From Bacteroidia bacterium (GTDB lineage: Bacteria; Bacteroidota; Bacteroidia; J057), in assembly GCA_033391075.1 (NCBI GenBank), contig JAWPMV010000001.1, positions 4,526,001-4,590,000 on the forward strand: 64,000 nt of DNA. The letters run 5' to 3'. The translations under genes and the position numbers were made by a program. This document shows positions 8,965 through 17,537 of this stretch, piece by piece; positions within the stretch are counted from its first letter, which is position 1; each line of letters begins with the position of its first letter. Below the pieces are notes generated by a model. The model did not search any database. It saw only the letters and a list, made by a program, of their open reading frames with translations, and had not been told where the DNA came from.

Positions 8965-11088
8965 CTACTCAAGCCTGACTTCATCCCAAAAAACCCAGTG
9001 ATGGCTTTCTGCATCTGATCGTCTAAGTCGGATTTTAAGAAACCTGATTTTCCTGCTTTCCAAATTGATGCTGTGATTAAAGAGTTTGTATTCATTCCGA
9101 TCATCCACCTCTTCTGTCAGCCCTTTTCTTTCCTCCAGCAATTTGTATTTCTTTCCATTAGAGGAGTACAAAACTTCGATTTTTTCAGGAATATCGATGA
9201 GCGCATTTAGCTGCTGGATAAATCTCAGGTGAACTGCCTGGAACTGTTTTTTCTCCCCAAAATCCATCACAACTTCAACTTCTTTATCCCGATATCCCAG
9301 CCATTCCGGATCGAGAAATCCATTCTGTGCTTCGACTCCATTGATGAGGGTATTGCTTCCCTTGCCTGCATAGGTGGGATTTGCTTTGGTTTGTCTAATG
9401 ATTTTTCCTTCCCAGGCCCTATTGAGAAAAATACTTTGGCTACTGACAAAACTGGCGAGGCTATTTTCCCCTGCAGCAACCGCTTTTATATCCAAAGGAG
9501 CTTTCACAAGGAAGGCTTTCTCATAAAGAGGACTCTTGAGAGAAGGCTCCACCCCATTTATGGTATATCTAATTCTATGTGGCTCACTACCGGCATAACT
9601 CAAATTCACTTCAAACTCCCCCAGAGAAGCATTATAGCTGGGATTGATTTGAACCTTGCTAAAAAAGACGGGCCATTTGTCTGATCGAAAGGAAGAAGCA
9701 GGTAGGCCATCCTGATTAAAGAGGCTCGCTTCAGCCTCATCCTTCCAGGCATAGCGGCAAGCCAGGGGACTGCTTACCTTCGGACTGCTTAGCACGATCT
9801 TATCTTCGATTATTTCCGCTTTTGCAGGATAGAATATTCGATCTTCTCCCGCGATAGTGAAATTCGTTTCATCATCCTGTAGCCTCAAGCCACTTTCAGC
9901 AAAAGAAAAGGACACTTCCAGTTTATCCCCTATCTGTTTAGCTTCTTTAAAAACCGGCCCGCTAATGGGAATTCCTGTCTTTTCATAGTCCTTGACGAGG
10001 GCCATATTTGCCAGTCGCTCTCCAACGGCTTGTTTCTTTCGGGGATGTATATCCTCGGGATTGCCCAGATCCATTGTACTCACCATACCCGAACGTGCAA
10101 TTCTTTGGCTATAATCCTGGGCTTCCCGGATACCTGTACCGGAAAGAGGAGTCGCATATTTGAAAGGTGCGATCTGTACATAATAAAAAGAAAAGCGATA
10201 GCCCCAATTTCTCCTCCAGCTCTGAACCATAAATGGAAAGAGTTTGCGATATAGCCAGGGATCATAGGTATTTGATTCTCCCTGGTACCAAATAACCCCT
10301 CGAATGGTAAATGGGATCAAAGGTGAAAGCATGGAATTGTATAAAATACCGGGATTTTTAGCCTGTATAGGGTCAGGGTATTGGTTTGGAAATTCGCGAT
10401 GTCGGCTAAGAGCTTCATCAAATGCCCGCATCATTGGCTGGAAATCTGCCTGACTTTCCAAGGCATCCCGTGGGGTCCAGGCCTCAGCGGGTGTACCTCC
10501 CCATGCTGTTTGGATGATCCCAATAGGGATGTCAAGCTCTTCCTCCAACTTACGGGCAAAGTACCAGGCTACCGCACTTTTATCAGCAATTTGCGAACTA
10601 TTTACTTCCTGCCAACTGCCTTCACAATCAATGCGAGGAGTAGAGGAAACCGTTTTCTTGACTTTGAAAATTCGGATCCTTGGAGAATTTGCACGCCCAA
10701 CCTCCGCTTTTCCTCCCTCCGTCATTTCCAGGGGCCATTCCATATTTGATTGACCTGAAGCGATCCAAACCTCTCCGATCAGGACATCTTTTATTTCTAC
10801 CTGATCCTCTCCCTTTATCAAAATCCGATAAGGTCCACCGGCTTCAGGCGTAGGAATTTGAACCAGCCATTTTCCTTTGGTATCAGCAAAAGTAGTGGTA
10901 CCGATACTGTCCCAACTCGCAAAGACTTCTATCGCTTCTCCCGCCGCAGCATTTCCCCATATATTGGCATATGAGTTTTGCTGCAATACCATCCCATCCT
11001 GAAAAAGAGAGGGCAAAGCAATTTTTGCCAATATATCTTGAGAGAAGAAAAGTAAGAAGAGAAATAGCAGCGTCTTGCGAACAATCAT
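8965..11088 (-). CDS. Sialate O-acetylesterase-like SGNH esterase with C-terminal carbohydrate-associated domains
   Basis: A 707-residue secreted protein (signal peptide ending near ILA at residue 22). The start of the mature part (LPSLFQDGMVLQQ) and GQSNMEWPL (SGNH block I with the nucleophilic Ser) are typical of Bacteroidota sialate 9-O-acetylesterases, as is GVIWYQGESNT. After the esterase core (to about residue 480) comes a chitobiase/hexosaminidase C-terminal-like beta domain (IRYTINGVEPSLKSPLY) and a jelly-roll discoidin-like end (about 570-707). It removes acetyl groups from sugars; the sugar here is unknown. The gap of 57 bases to the next minus-strand gene is compatible with an operon. 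Confidence 0.85.
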   Translation of the reverse strand: MIVRKTLLFLFLLFFSQDILAKIALPSLFQDGMVLQQNSYANIWGNAAAGEAIEVFASWDSIGTTTFADTKGKWLVQIPTPEAGGPYRILIKGEDQVEIKDVLIGEVWIASGQSNMEWPLEMTEGGKAEVGRANSPRIRIFKVKKTVSSTPRIDCEGSWQEVNSSQIADKSAVAWYFARKLEEELDIPIGIIQTAWGGTPAEAWTPRDALESQADFQPMMRAFDEALSRHREFPNQYPDPIQAKNPGILYNSMLSPLIPFTIRGVIWYQGESNTYDPWLYRKLFPFMVQSWRRNWGYRFSFYYVQIAPFKYATPLSGTGIREAQDYSQRIARSGMVSTMDLGNPEDIHPRKKQAVGERLANMALVKDYEKTGIPISGPVFKEAKQIGDKLEVSFSFAESGLRLQDDETNFTIAGEDRIFYPAKAEIIEDKIVLSSPKVSSPLACRYAWKDEAEASLFNQDGLPASSFRSDKWPVFFSKVQINPSYNASLGEFEVNLSYAGSEPHRIRYTINGVEPSLKSPLYEKAFLVKAPLDIKAVAAGENSLASFVSSQSIFLNRAWEGKIIRQTKANPTYAGKGSNTLINGVEAQNGFLDPEWLGYRDKEVEVVMDFGEKKQFQAVHLRFIQQLNALIDIPEKIEVLYSSNGKKYKLLEERKGLTEEVDDRNEYKLFNHSINLESRKIRFLKIRLRRSDAESHHWVFWDEVRLE

Positions 11089-11169
11089 AGTTAGATCCTT
11101 TTGCCGGAACCTAAAACTACTGATTATTTACAAATTATCGCATGAGTCGAAATTGAAAGCCCAAATATC

Positions 11170-13698
11170 CTAGTGCTTGAGGCTCATTTGCATATTGGCT
11201 TCTGGATTGACGAGTTTACGGCTAGGTAGGGTAAAGCAGAAAACACTTCCTTTGCCGGGCTCAGACTCTACCCAGATATCTCCTCCATGCCTATGTACAA
11301 TTTTTCTACACATAGCCAGGCCGATACCTGTTCCTTCAAACTCATTGGGACGATGGAGGCGTTTGAAGATCTCAAAGATCTTTTTCTGATTGTCTTCCGA
11401 AATTCCAATGCCATTGTCCCTGACACAAATTTTAACAAATGCACCGACATGGCGGTATTTGATCCATACTTGTGGATGCTCACTTTTGTTGAATTTCAGG
11501 GCATTGGAAATCAGGTTGTGGAACAGAATGCCCAACATCACGGGCTCACAACTCAATTGGGTGCTTTTTTCCGGTAGGTGAACTGTCCCGCTCTTTTCTT
11601 CTAGAAAGACCGAAAGATTGAGAACATTCTTTTTCAAGACTGTATTTAAGTCCGTGTCTTTGAGGTTCATTTCTGAACGCCCCATCAGAGAAAACTCCAG
11701 TAGGCCTTTCATTTGCTCGGTCATCCGCTTTACCCCTTCTGTCGCAAAACGAATGTATCGATGTGCCTTCGGATCCAGATTTTCTTCATAATCTCTCGCC
11801 AGTAAGCCTACAAAATTACCTACCATTCGCAGGGGTTCTTTCAGGTCGTGGGATGCTGCATAAGCAAATTGTTCCAGGTCATCATTCGAACGCTTAAGTT
11901 CAGCATTGATCATTTCCAGATGAAGGGTTCTTTCTTTGACCTTTTCTTCCAGCGTACTGTTCTTTTGTTCGAGTTCTTTCATCAAAGCCTTCCGTTCTGA
12001 GATATCCCGAATAATATGGATCGCATGGGCCCTTCCCTGAAATTCAAAAGGCGAAACAATTACCTCAGCGTCAAAGCTATTGCCAAACTTGCTGACATAC
12101 TGCCATTCAAAACGCCTGATCTCTGATTGGGCTTTATCTATCTGAAAGACTTCTTCCCTCTTTTCTATGCTGGTCTTACCATCAGGCTGAAATTTGGGAC
12201 TAAAAGTGAGGGTATTTGCATGCAGGATTTCATCGCGGCTGGCTTCAAAGAGCTGAAGCATTTGCTCATTACAATCAATCGCTTTCCGCCCCTCCAAATC
12301 CAGTAAGAGAATCCCATCGGCAGAAGATTCAAATAGCGTCCGATATTTCTCTTCATTATTTTTGAGTAAAGTCTCATCTCGTTTTTGAGAAGTTATATCC
12401 CTGAAGGATAGCACTCTTCCCACCACTTTCCCTTTATGTAAATGGGGCTTAGAATGAACTTCAAATATTTTACCGTCCTCCAGGCGGATTTCTGTAAAAG
12501 TCTCTGCCCGATTATCTTTCAATACCTCTTCGACATCCCGGTAAAAAACCTCTGGATTTTCCAATCTCACAGGCATCTCCGATACCAATTCCATCAATTT
12601 TTTCCCTTCAATATTTTCAACAGAGGTATCCCACATTTCAAGGTACTTGCGATTATATTCCTGTACTTTTCCTCTTCTGTCTATGACGAGAATTCCGTTT
12701 ACAGAGGAATCCAGAGTTGCCGCCAATAAAGATTGAGAATAAGCTACCTCTTCGGCTTTGCGCATACGAGCACTGACATCTTCAATGGACCCAAAAAATT
12801 CATCCGCTCTTCCATCTTCATCGAAATTGCTCTCCCCTCTCAAATGGAAATATTTCTTTTCCCCTTTGTTTTCTATGCTATAGATAAAATCAAGGGTTCT
12901 ACATTCCTCAGGATTCTCTAATGCCTGAATCAGGCTTTTTCGGTATTCAGCTGGAATTCGATTGATCAAAGCTTCTTCAATCTCAAGGACATCCTGCGCT
13001 TCGTATCCAAAAGTGCTCCGGAAAAGGGAAGATGCCTTAAACTTTTGGTTGCTAAACGAATATCTCCAGGGCGCGATTTTCAAGTGTTTTAGGTTGAATC
13101 GCAAATCCTGTTGATCCAGTTTCAATTTATGTTGGTTTCGCTCGAAATAATTTTGGTAGATATAGATGAAAATGATTTGGAGCAAAAAGGCTTTCAGAAT
13201 AAAATAAGCATTGACAATGATGATATGCTCAAACTTCAGGAGAGGATCTATAAACAAGAAAGAACTTGCACTTAAAAAGATACAACTCAAAAGAAGAAGT
13301 TTGCCCCACAAAGGCACCTTCTTGAGCATTCCGGAAAGATATGCGATCAGGAAATAGGCAAACTGCGTAATAGCGAGTGCAGGAATGGGTTGGGCAATGA
13401 CAGCCAATATAGTGGCGAGCGGAAACAAAACAATCATGCTGACAAGCATGGCAGGTCTCCGAATTTCCCGGTAATAAAGCAGACTGATAATCAGAAAGAA
13501 TATACCAATAATGCAGAAAGCTATTCCAAGAGGATAAGTCTCAAAAAGAATCAGGAATAGGATCAGAGGAAGGCTGGTAAGCAGGGACACCATTACCAGC
13601 CTATCAAACAAGTATTTTTTAAGGTCGGATACCGTAGCCAGCTCCCCTTTGGGAGCTTTATCTATCCGAAACAATAACGTAAACAACCTGTTTCTCAT
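11170..13698 (-). CDS. Membrane-bound PAS-domain sensor histidine kinase
   Basis: An 842-residue hybrid of membrane and cytosolic sensing. The N-terminal 190 residues hold about six transmembrane helices. Three PAS segments follow (about 210-315, 325-440 and 450-570, the last with a PAC-type DISERKALMKEL end), then a coiled coil, a HisKA domain with phospho-acceptor His617 (AASHDLKEPLRM) and a HATPase domain with DNGIGI and GTGIGLAMCRKIVHRHGG. There is no receiver domain and no response regulator next door, so the partner must be elsewhere. This layout resembles bacteriophytochrome-type kinases that lack a photosensor. Confidence 0.9.
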   Translation of the reverse strand: MRNRLFTLLFRIDKAPKGELATVSDLKKYLFDRLVMVSLLTSLPLILFLILFETYPLGIAFCIIGIFFLIISLLYYREIRRPAMLVSMIVLFPLATILAVIAQPIPALAITQFAYFLIAYLSGMLKKVPLWGKLLLLSCIFLSASSFLFIDPLLKFEHIIIVNAYFILKAFLLQIIFIYIYQNYFERNQHKLKLDQQDLRFNLKHLKIAPWRYSFSNQKFKASSLFRSTFGYEAQDVLEIEEALINRIPAEYRKSLIQALENPEECRTLDFIYSIENKGEKKYFHLRGESNFDEDGRADEFFGSIEDVSARMRKAEEVAYSQSLLAATLDSSVNGILVIDRRGKVQEYNRKYLEMWDTSVENIEGKKLMELVSEMPVRLENPEVFYRDVEEVLKDNRAETFTEIRLEDGKIFEVHSKPHLHKGKVVGRVLSFRDITSQKRDETLLKNNEEKYRTLFESSADGILLLDLEGRKAIDCNEQMLQLFEASRDEILHANTLTFSPKFQPDGKTSIEKREEVFQIDKAQSEIRRFEWQYVSKFGNSFDAEVIVSPFEFQGRAHAIHIIRDISERKALMKELEQKNSTLEEKVKERTLHLEMINAELKRSNDDLEQFAYAASHDLKEPLRMVGNFVGLLARDYEENLDPKAHRYIRFATEGVKRMTEQMKGLLEFSLMGRSEMNLKDTDLNTVLKKNVLNLSVFLEEKSGTVHLPEKSTQLSCEPVMLGILFHNLISNALKFNKSEHPQVWIKYRHVGAFVKICVRDNGIGISEDNQKKIFEIFKRLHRPNEFEGTGIGLAMCRKIVHRHGGDIWVESEPGKGSVFCFTLPSRKLVNPEANMQMSLKH

Positions 13699-13901
13699 AG
13701 GGTTTGTTTGTCAAAATCCAGGCAGGTTGCAATAGTAAAAGAATGTAGGCACAGGGGCCAGGGCAAGGCGACAAACAGGATCAGTAAGAATAGGATGGTT
13801 CCCAAATAGGACTACAAGAATGGAGACTTGAAACAGCTATTAACTTAAGAAAAATTGGTCCGATTAGCTCTTAGTCTCAAGGAATATAAAGATACTATAT
13901 T

Positions 13902-13931
13902 TTTCACAAAAAAACTATTCATTTTGTGAAA
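13902..13931. promoter_or_regulatory. Inverted repeat in the kinase/aminotransferase divergent gap
   Basis: The 321-base divergent gap between 13698 and 14020 contains TTTCACAAAA and its exact reverse complement TTTTGTGAAA, separated by 10 bases. A second, overlapping inverted pair (AACTATT...AATAGTT) runs through the spacer. The position suits an operator for either gene; no other structure was seen in this gap. Confidence 0.4.
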
Positions 13932-14019
13932 TAGTTATTGTTCACTTCCCAATGGCTTTTTTTTGCATAAAATATCAAGTCTGACAGGCTTTTTTACACC
14001 AATTTGATATCTTCGATGC

Positions 14020-17000
14020 ATGAAAATCCCCACTACTGACTACATATCTATTTGGGTATCTGAGCACTATGGAATTAAGTGCACAGCAAAAAAACTCGCA
14101 GGCGAGGTAGACTATAATTACTACCTAAAATCAGATGAAGGCGCAGAATACATCCTCAAAATAGCCTCCGCCGATTCCGACAGAAAGAACCTCCACATGC
14201 AAAATGCCATGTTCCGCTTTCTGGCCAGTAAGTCTCCGGACATGGTTTTACCCAAAGTTCAAGACAATCTGGCTGGAGAAGAAATAGGAAGCTTTATTTC
14301 TCAGGAGGGAGAAAAGCGTATGCAAAGGCTGCTGAGCTGGGTTCCGGGAAAACTCTGGGCTGAGGTAAATCCCCATAGCGAAGATTTGCTTCAGAGTCTC
14401 GGAACAATTTGCGGGCTTTATAGCAAACATCTGCAAGGCTTTGACCATGAGGTCGGCCACAGATGGTTTAAGTGGGATGTGAAGGAAGCCGTTTGGGTGG
14501 AAAAGGATTTTCATTTTTTTACAAATCCCCCCCAAAGAGAAAAAGCTGATTTCTTCCTGTATCTATTTAAAGAAAGAGTGCTTCCTCTCAAAGATTTACT
14601 CAGAAAAAGCCTCATCCACAATGATGCAAATGATTATAATATCCTCGTCGATCCAAAAAAAGGAATTGTAAGTTCTCTGATAGATTTTGGCGATGCGATC
14701 TTTTCATATACTGTCAATGAACTGGCTGTTGCAATGGCCTATGCATGTATGGGAAAAGAAGATCCACTGGAAGCTGCCCTTCCGATTCTAAAAGGCTTCC
14801 ATCAGGAGTTTCCACTGAGAGAAGAGGAACTGCAAGCGCTCTTTCCTCTGGTATGTGCGAGGCTCTTGATCAGTGTTACCTGTTCAGCGAGGAATAAGCA
14901 CGAGCATCCCGACAATGAATATTTATTGATCAGTGAGAAACCAGCATGGGAACTCCTGGATAAATTTTATCGACTTTCTCCAAATTTCGTTGAATATCGT
15001 TTCCGTGAAGTTTGTGGTTTCACTCCTCATCCCAAAACATCAAGCTTCAGAGATTGGGCATTAATGGCAAGCTTTTCTCCTTTATTTAAGCGGAACATAA
15101 ACAAAGAAGCAAAGCACATATTCGATTTGGGTGTTGGTAGTCTGGAGTTAGGGAACAATGGTGATTTTGACAGCATTGAAAGTTTTGATAAAAAAGTAAT
15201 AGACATTCTTGGAGTAGCTGAAACTGATCTGGGGATAGGAAAATATGATGAAATCAGACCTGTTTACACCACAGATGCTTATGAGATCCAGGGAAACAAT
15301 GGCTCCATTTGGCGGACTTTACATATAGGACTGGATGTCTTCCTGCCTGCAGAAACGGAGATACATGCACCTCTGGCGGGAAAGGTTCACAGTTTCCACA
15401 ACAATGATTTCGAACGCGACTATGGACCTACCATAATCCTGGAGCATGAGATAAATAAGGAATTAACTTTTTATACCCTGTATGGTCATCTCAGCCTTGA
15501 TTCTATTGAAGGACTGGAAGTTGGGCAAAGGATAGAAGGAGGAGAAAGCTTTGCAAAAATCGGAAATAGAAGGATAAATGGAATGTGGCCTCCGCATTTG
15601 CACTTTCAAATCATGCTGGATATGTTGGGGAAAGTTGGTGATTTTCCTGGAGTTGCCTTTCCCCATCAAAGAAAGACCTGGCTGAGTATTTGTCCCGATC
15701 CTCAATTAATCACAGGAAGCCTTTATCAGCCAATTCAAAAAAGAGAAAAAGATGAGTTGCTGGCAAAACGAAAAGCACATTTAGGGAAAAATCTGAGCCT
15801 TTCTTACGAAAAGCCTTTACATATGGAAAGGGCCTATCTCCAATACCTTTATGCCAGAGATGGCAGAAGATATCTCGATACGGTCAATAATGTTCCTCAT
15901 GTCGGACACCAGCATCCCCGAATAGTTCGTGCTGCACAAAAGCAGATGGCCATTCTCAATACCAATACCCGCTATCTACATGAGCAGATTATTGCCTTTG
16001 CGGAAGAATTAACTGCCAGCCTGCCTGATCCTCTCTCGGTAGCTTTCTTTGTAAATTCTGGCAGTGAAGCCAATGAACTCGCTCTGAGGATGGCAAGAAC
16101 CTACAACCGGCAGAAAGATATGCTGGTAGTTGACGTTGGCTATCACGGGAATACCCAGGCATGTATTGAGATCAGTCCCTATAAATTCAATGCGAAGGGA
16201 GGAAATGGCCCGGAGGATTTTATTCATATTACTCCTATGCCTGATGGATATCGGGGATTATATGCCTATGATGATCCTGATGCAGGCGAAAAATATGCGT
16301 CCCATATTCAACAAAAAATAAGCAAACTACAGGAAAAGGGAAGAGGCTTTGCTGCTTTCATCCACGAAAGCATCCTCAGTTGCGGCGGCCAAATTGTATT
16401 GCCACCTACTTATCTAAAGCATGCCTATAAAGCTGTTCGCGATGCAGGGGGAATATGTATAGCCGACGAAGTTCAAGTAGGATTCGGAAGAGTGGGAGAT
16501 CAATTCTGGGGTTTTGAATTGCAGGGAGTGGTGCCGGATATTGTCAGTATGGGAAAACCCATAGGAAATGGACATCCACTGGGAGCAGTGGTTTGTCGAC
16601 CAGAAATTGCAGAGGCTTTTGCAAATGGGATGGAGTACTTCAATACTTTCGGTGGGAATCCGGTTTCCTGTACCATTGGAAGAGAAGTTTTGAAAATCGT
16701 GCAGGAGGAAAATTTGCAGGCACACGCCAAAAATGTAGGCGATATCCTCTTGAAGGGCTTGAGAGATCTACAAGGTCTACATCCCATCATTGGAGATATC
16801 CGGGGACATGGCTTATTTCTGGGATTTGAGATGGTAAAGGATCAGGAAAGCAAAGAGCCCGCAGCAGAAGCCTGTGCTTATTTGGCAAATAGAATGAGGG
16901 AAAGAGGAATCCTCATGAGCGTAGATGGTCCTCTCCATAATGTGATCAAAATAAAGCCTCCATTAGCCTTCGGAGAGAAGCATGCAACTATCTTATTGGA

Positions 17001-17043
17001 AAATCTCGCCCGAGTCTTTCAGGAAGATCAATTAAGGCTTTAA
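14020..17043 (+). CDS. Three-domain fusion: APH-type kinase, M23 peptidase-like domain, class III aminotransferase/phospho-lyase
   Basis: A 1,007-residue protein. Residues about 10-330 are an aminoglycoside/choline-kinase fold with the catalytic loop HNDANDYN near residue 200 and IDFGD near 223. Residues about 420-560 are an M23 (LytM-like) domain with HIGLDVF near 435 and HLHFQ near 525, which retain the zinc-ligand pattern. Residues about 590-1005 are a class III PLP enzyme with IADEVQVGFGR and the PLP lysine near 846 (SMGKPIGNG). Separate kinase and PLP phospho-lyase partners are known for hydroxylysine and phosphoethanolamine breakdown (the HYKK/AGXT2L families), so phosphorylation followed by phosphate elimination of an amino alcohol is the likely reaction. 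The M23 role is unclear. Confidence 0.85.
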   Translation: MKIPTTDYISIWVSEHYGIKCTAKKLAGEVDYNYYLKSDEGAEYILKIASADSDRKNLHMQNAMFRFLASKSPDMVLPKVQDNLAGEEIGSFISQEGEKRMQRLLSWVPGKLWAEVNPHSEDLLQSLGTICGLYSKHLQGFDHEVGHRWFKWDVKEAVWVEKDFHFFTNPPQREKADFFLYLFKERVLPLKDLLRKSLIHNDANDYNILVDPKKGIVSSLIDFGDAIFSYTVNELAVAMAYACMGKEDPLEAALPILKGFHQEFPLREEELQALFPLVCARLLISVTCSARNKHEHPDNEYLLISEKPAWELLDKFYRLSPNFVEYRFREVCGFTPHPKTSSFRDWALMASFSPLFKRNINKEAKHIFDLGVGSLELGNNGDFDSIESFDKKVIDILGVAETDLGIGKYDEIRPVYTTDAYEIQGNNGSIWRTLHIGLDVFLPAETEIHAPLAGKVHSFHNNDFERDYGPTIILEHEINKELTFYTLYGHLSLDSIEGLEVGQRIEGGESFAKIGNRRINGMWPPHLHFQIMLDMLGKVGDFPGVAFPHQRKTWLSICPDPQLITGSLYQPIQKREKDELLAKRKAHLGKNLSLSYEKPLHMERAYLQYLYARDGRRYLDTVNNVPHVGHQHPRIVRAAQKQMAILNTNTRYLHEQIIAFAEELTASLPDPLSVAFFVNSGSEANELALRMARTYNRQKDMLVVDVGYHGNTQACIEISPYKFNAKGGNGPEDFIHITPMPDGYRGLYAYDDPDAGEKYASHIQQKISKLQEKGRGFAAFIHESILSCGGQIVLPPTYLKHAYKAVRDAGGICIADEVQVGFGRVGDQFWGFELQGVVPDIVSMGKPIGNGHPLGAVVCRPEIAEAFANGMEYFNTFGGNPVSCTIGREVLKIVQEENLQAHAKNVGDILLKGLRDLQGLHPIIGDIRGHGLFLGFEMVKDQESKEPAAEACAYLANRMRERGILMSVDGPLHNVIKIKPPLAFGEKHATILLENLARVFQEDQLRL

Positions 17044-17179
17044 AGTAGTTTTCGAGCTCATTCTCTTTAATTTGAGGCATTATCTCAAAATATTTTAGAA
17101 TTCCCTTTATTTATAGATATCTTTGATAGATATAGTTAGCAGGACCAAATCCTGTTTCTAAGATTCTACCTTACTACTC

Positions 17180-17482
17180 GTGACTATGAATGCGTTATTA
17201 TTAAACGTATCCACAGGGCCATTTAATGAAGCGCTAAGTCTGCTGGGAATTGGGATGATCAGTATCTTCCTGGTTTTAGGGCTGGTTGTTCTCTCAGGAA
17301 ATGCCCTCATAATATTCTCCAATAAATTTTTAGTAACTGTCGAAGAGCATCTTCCCCAAACGGAAGATAGCCCCCTTGCACAGGTCTCTCCCTCAACTAT
17401 GGCAGCCATAGTTACGGCTGTTGAACTCAGTACCCTTGGCAAAGCCAAGATCCGAGAGATCTCAAAAAAACCATCCACTTAG
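17180..17482 (+). CDS. oadG: Oxaloacetate decarboxylase gamma chain-like subunit
   Basis: A 100-residue protein with one N-terminal membrane helix (LLGIGMISIFLVLGLVVLSG) and a short polar tail ending in an OadG-like IVTAVE...GKAKI segment. Gamma chains anchor the carboxylase subunit and help assemble sodium-translocating decarboxylases. It stands 55 bases ahead of the alpha subunit gene, and the order gamma-alpha-beta matches known operons. An alternative start two codons later is possible. Confidence 0.8.
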   Translation: MTMNALLLNVSTGPFNEALSLLGIGMISIFLVLGLVVLSGNALIIFSNKFLVTVEEHLPQTEDSPLAQVSPSTMAAIVTAVELSTLGKAKIREISKKPST

Positions 17483-17537
17483 AGTATAATTCACTTTTTC
17501 AGCACTCAATTATTATACAACATAGACGTCTGGCATT

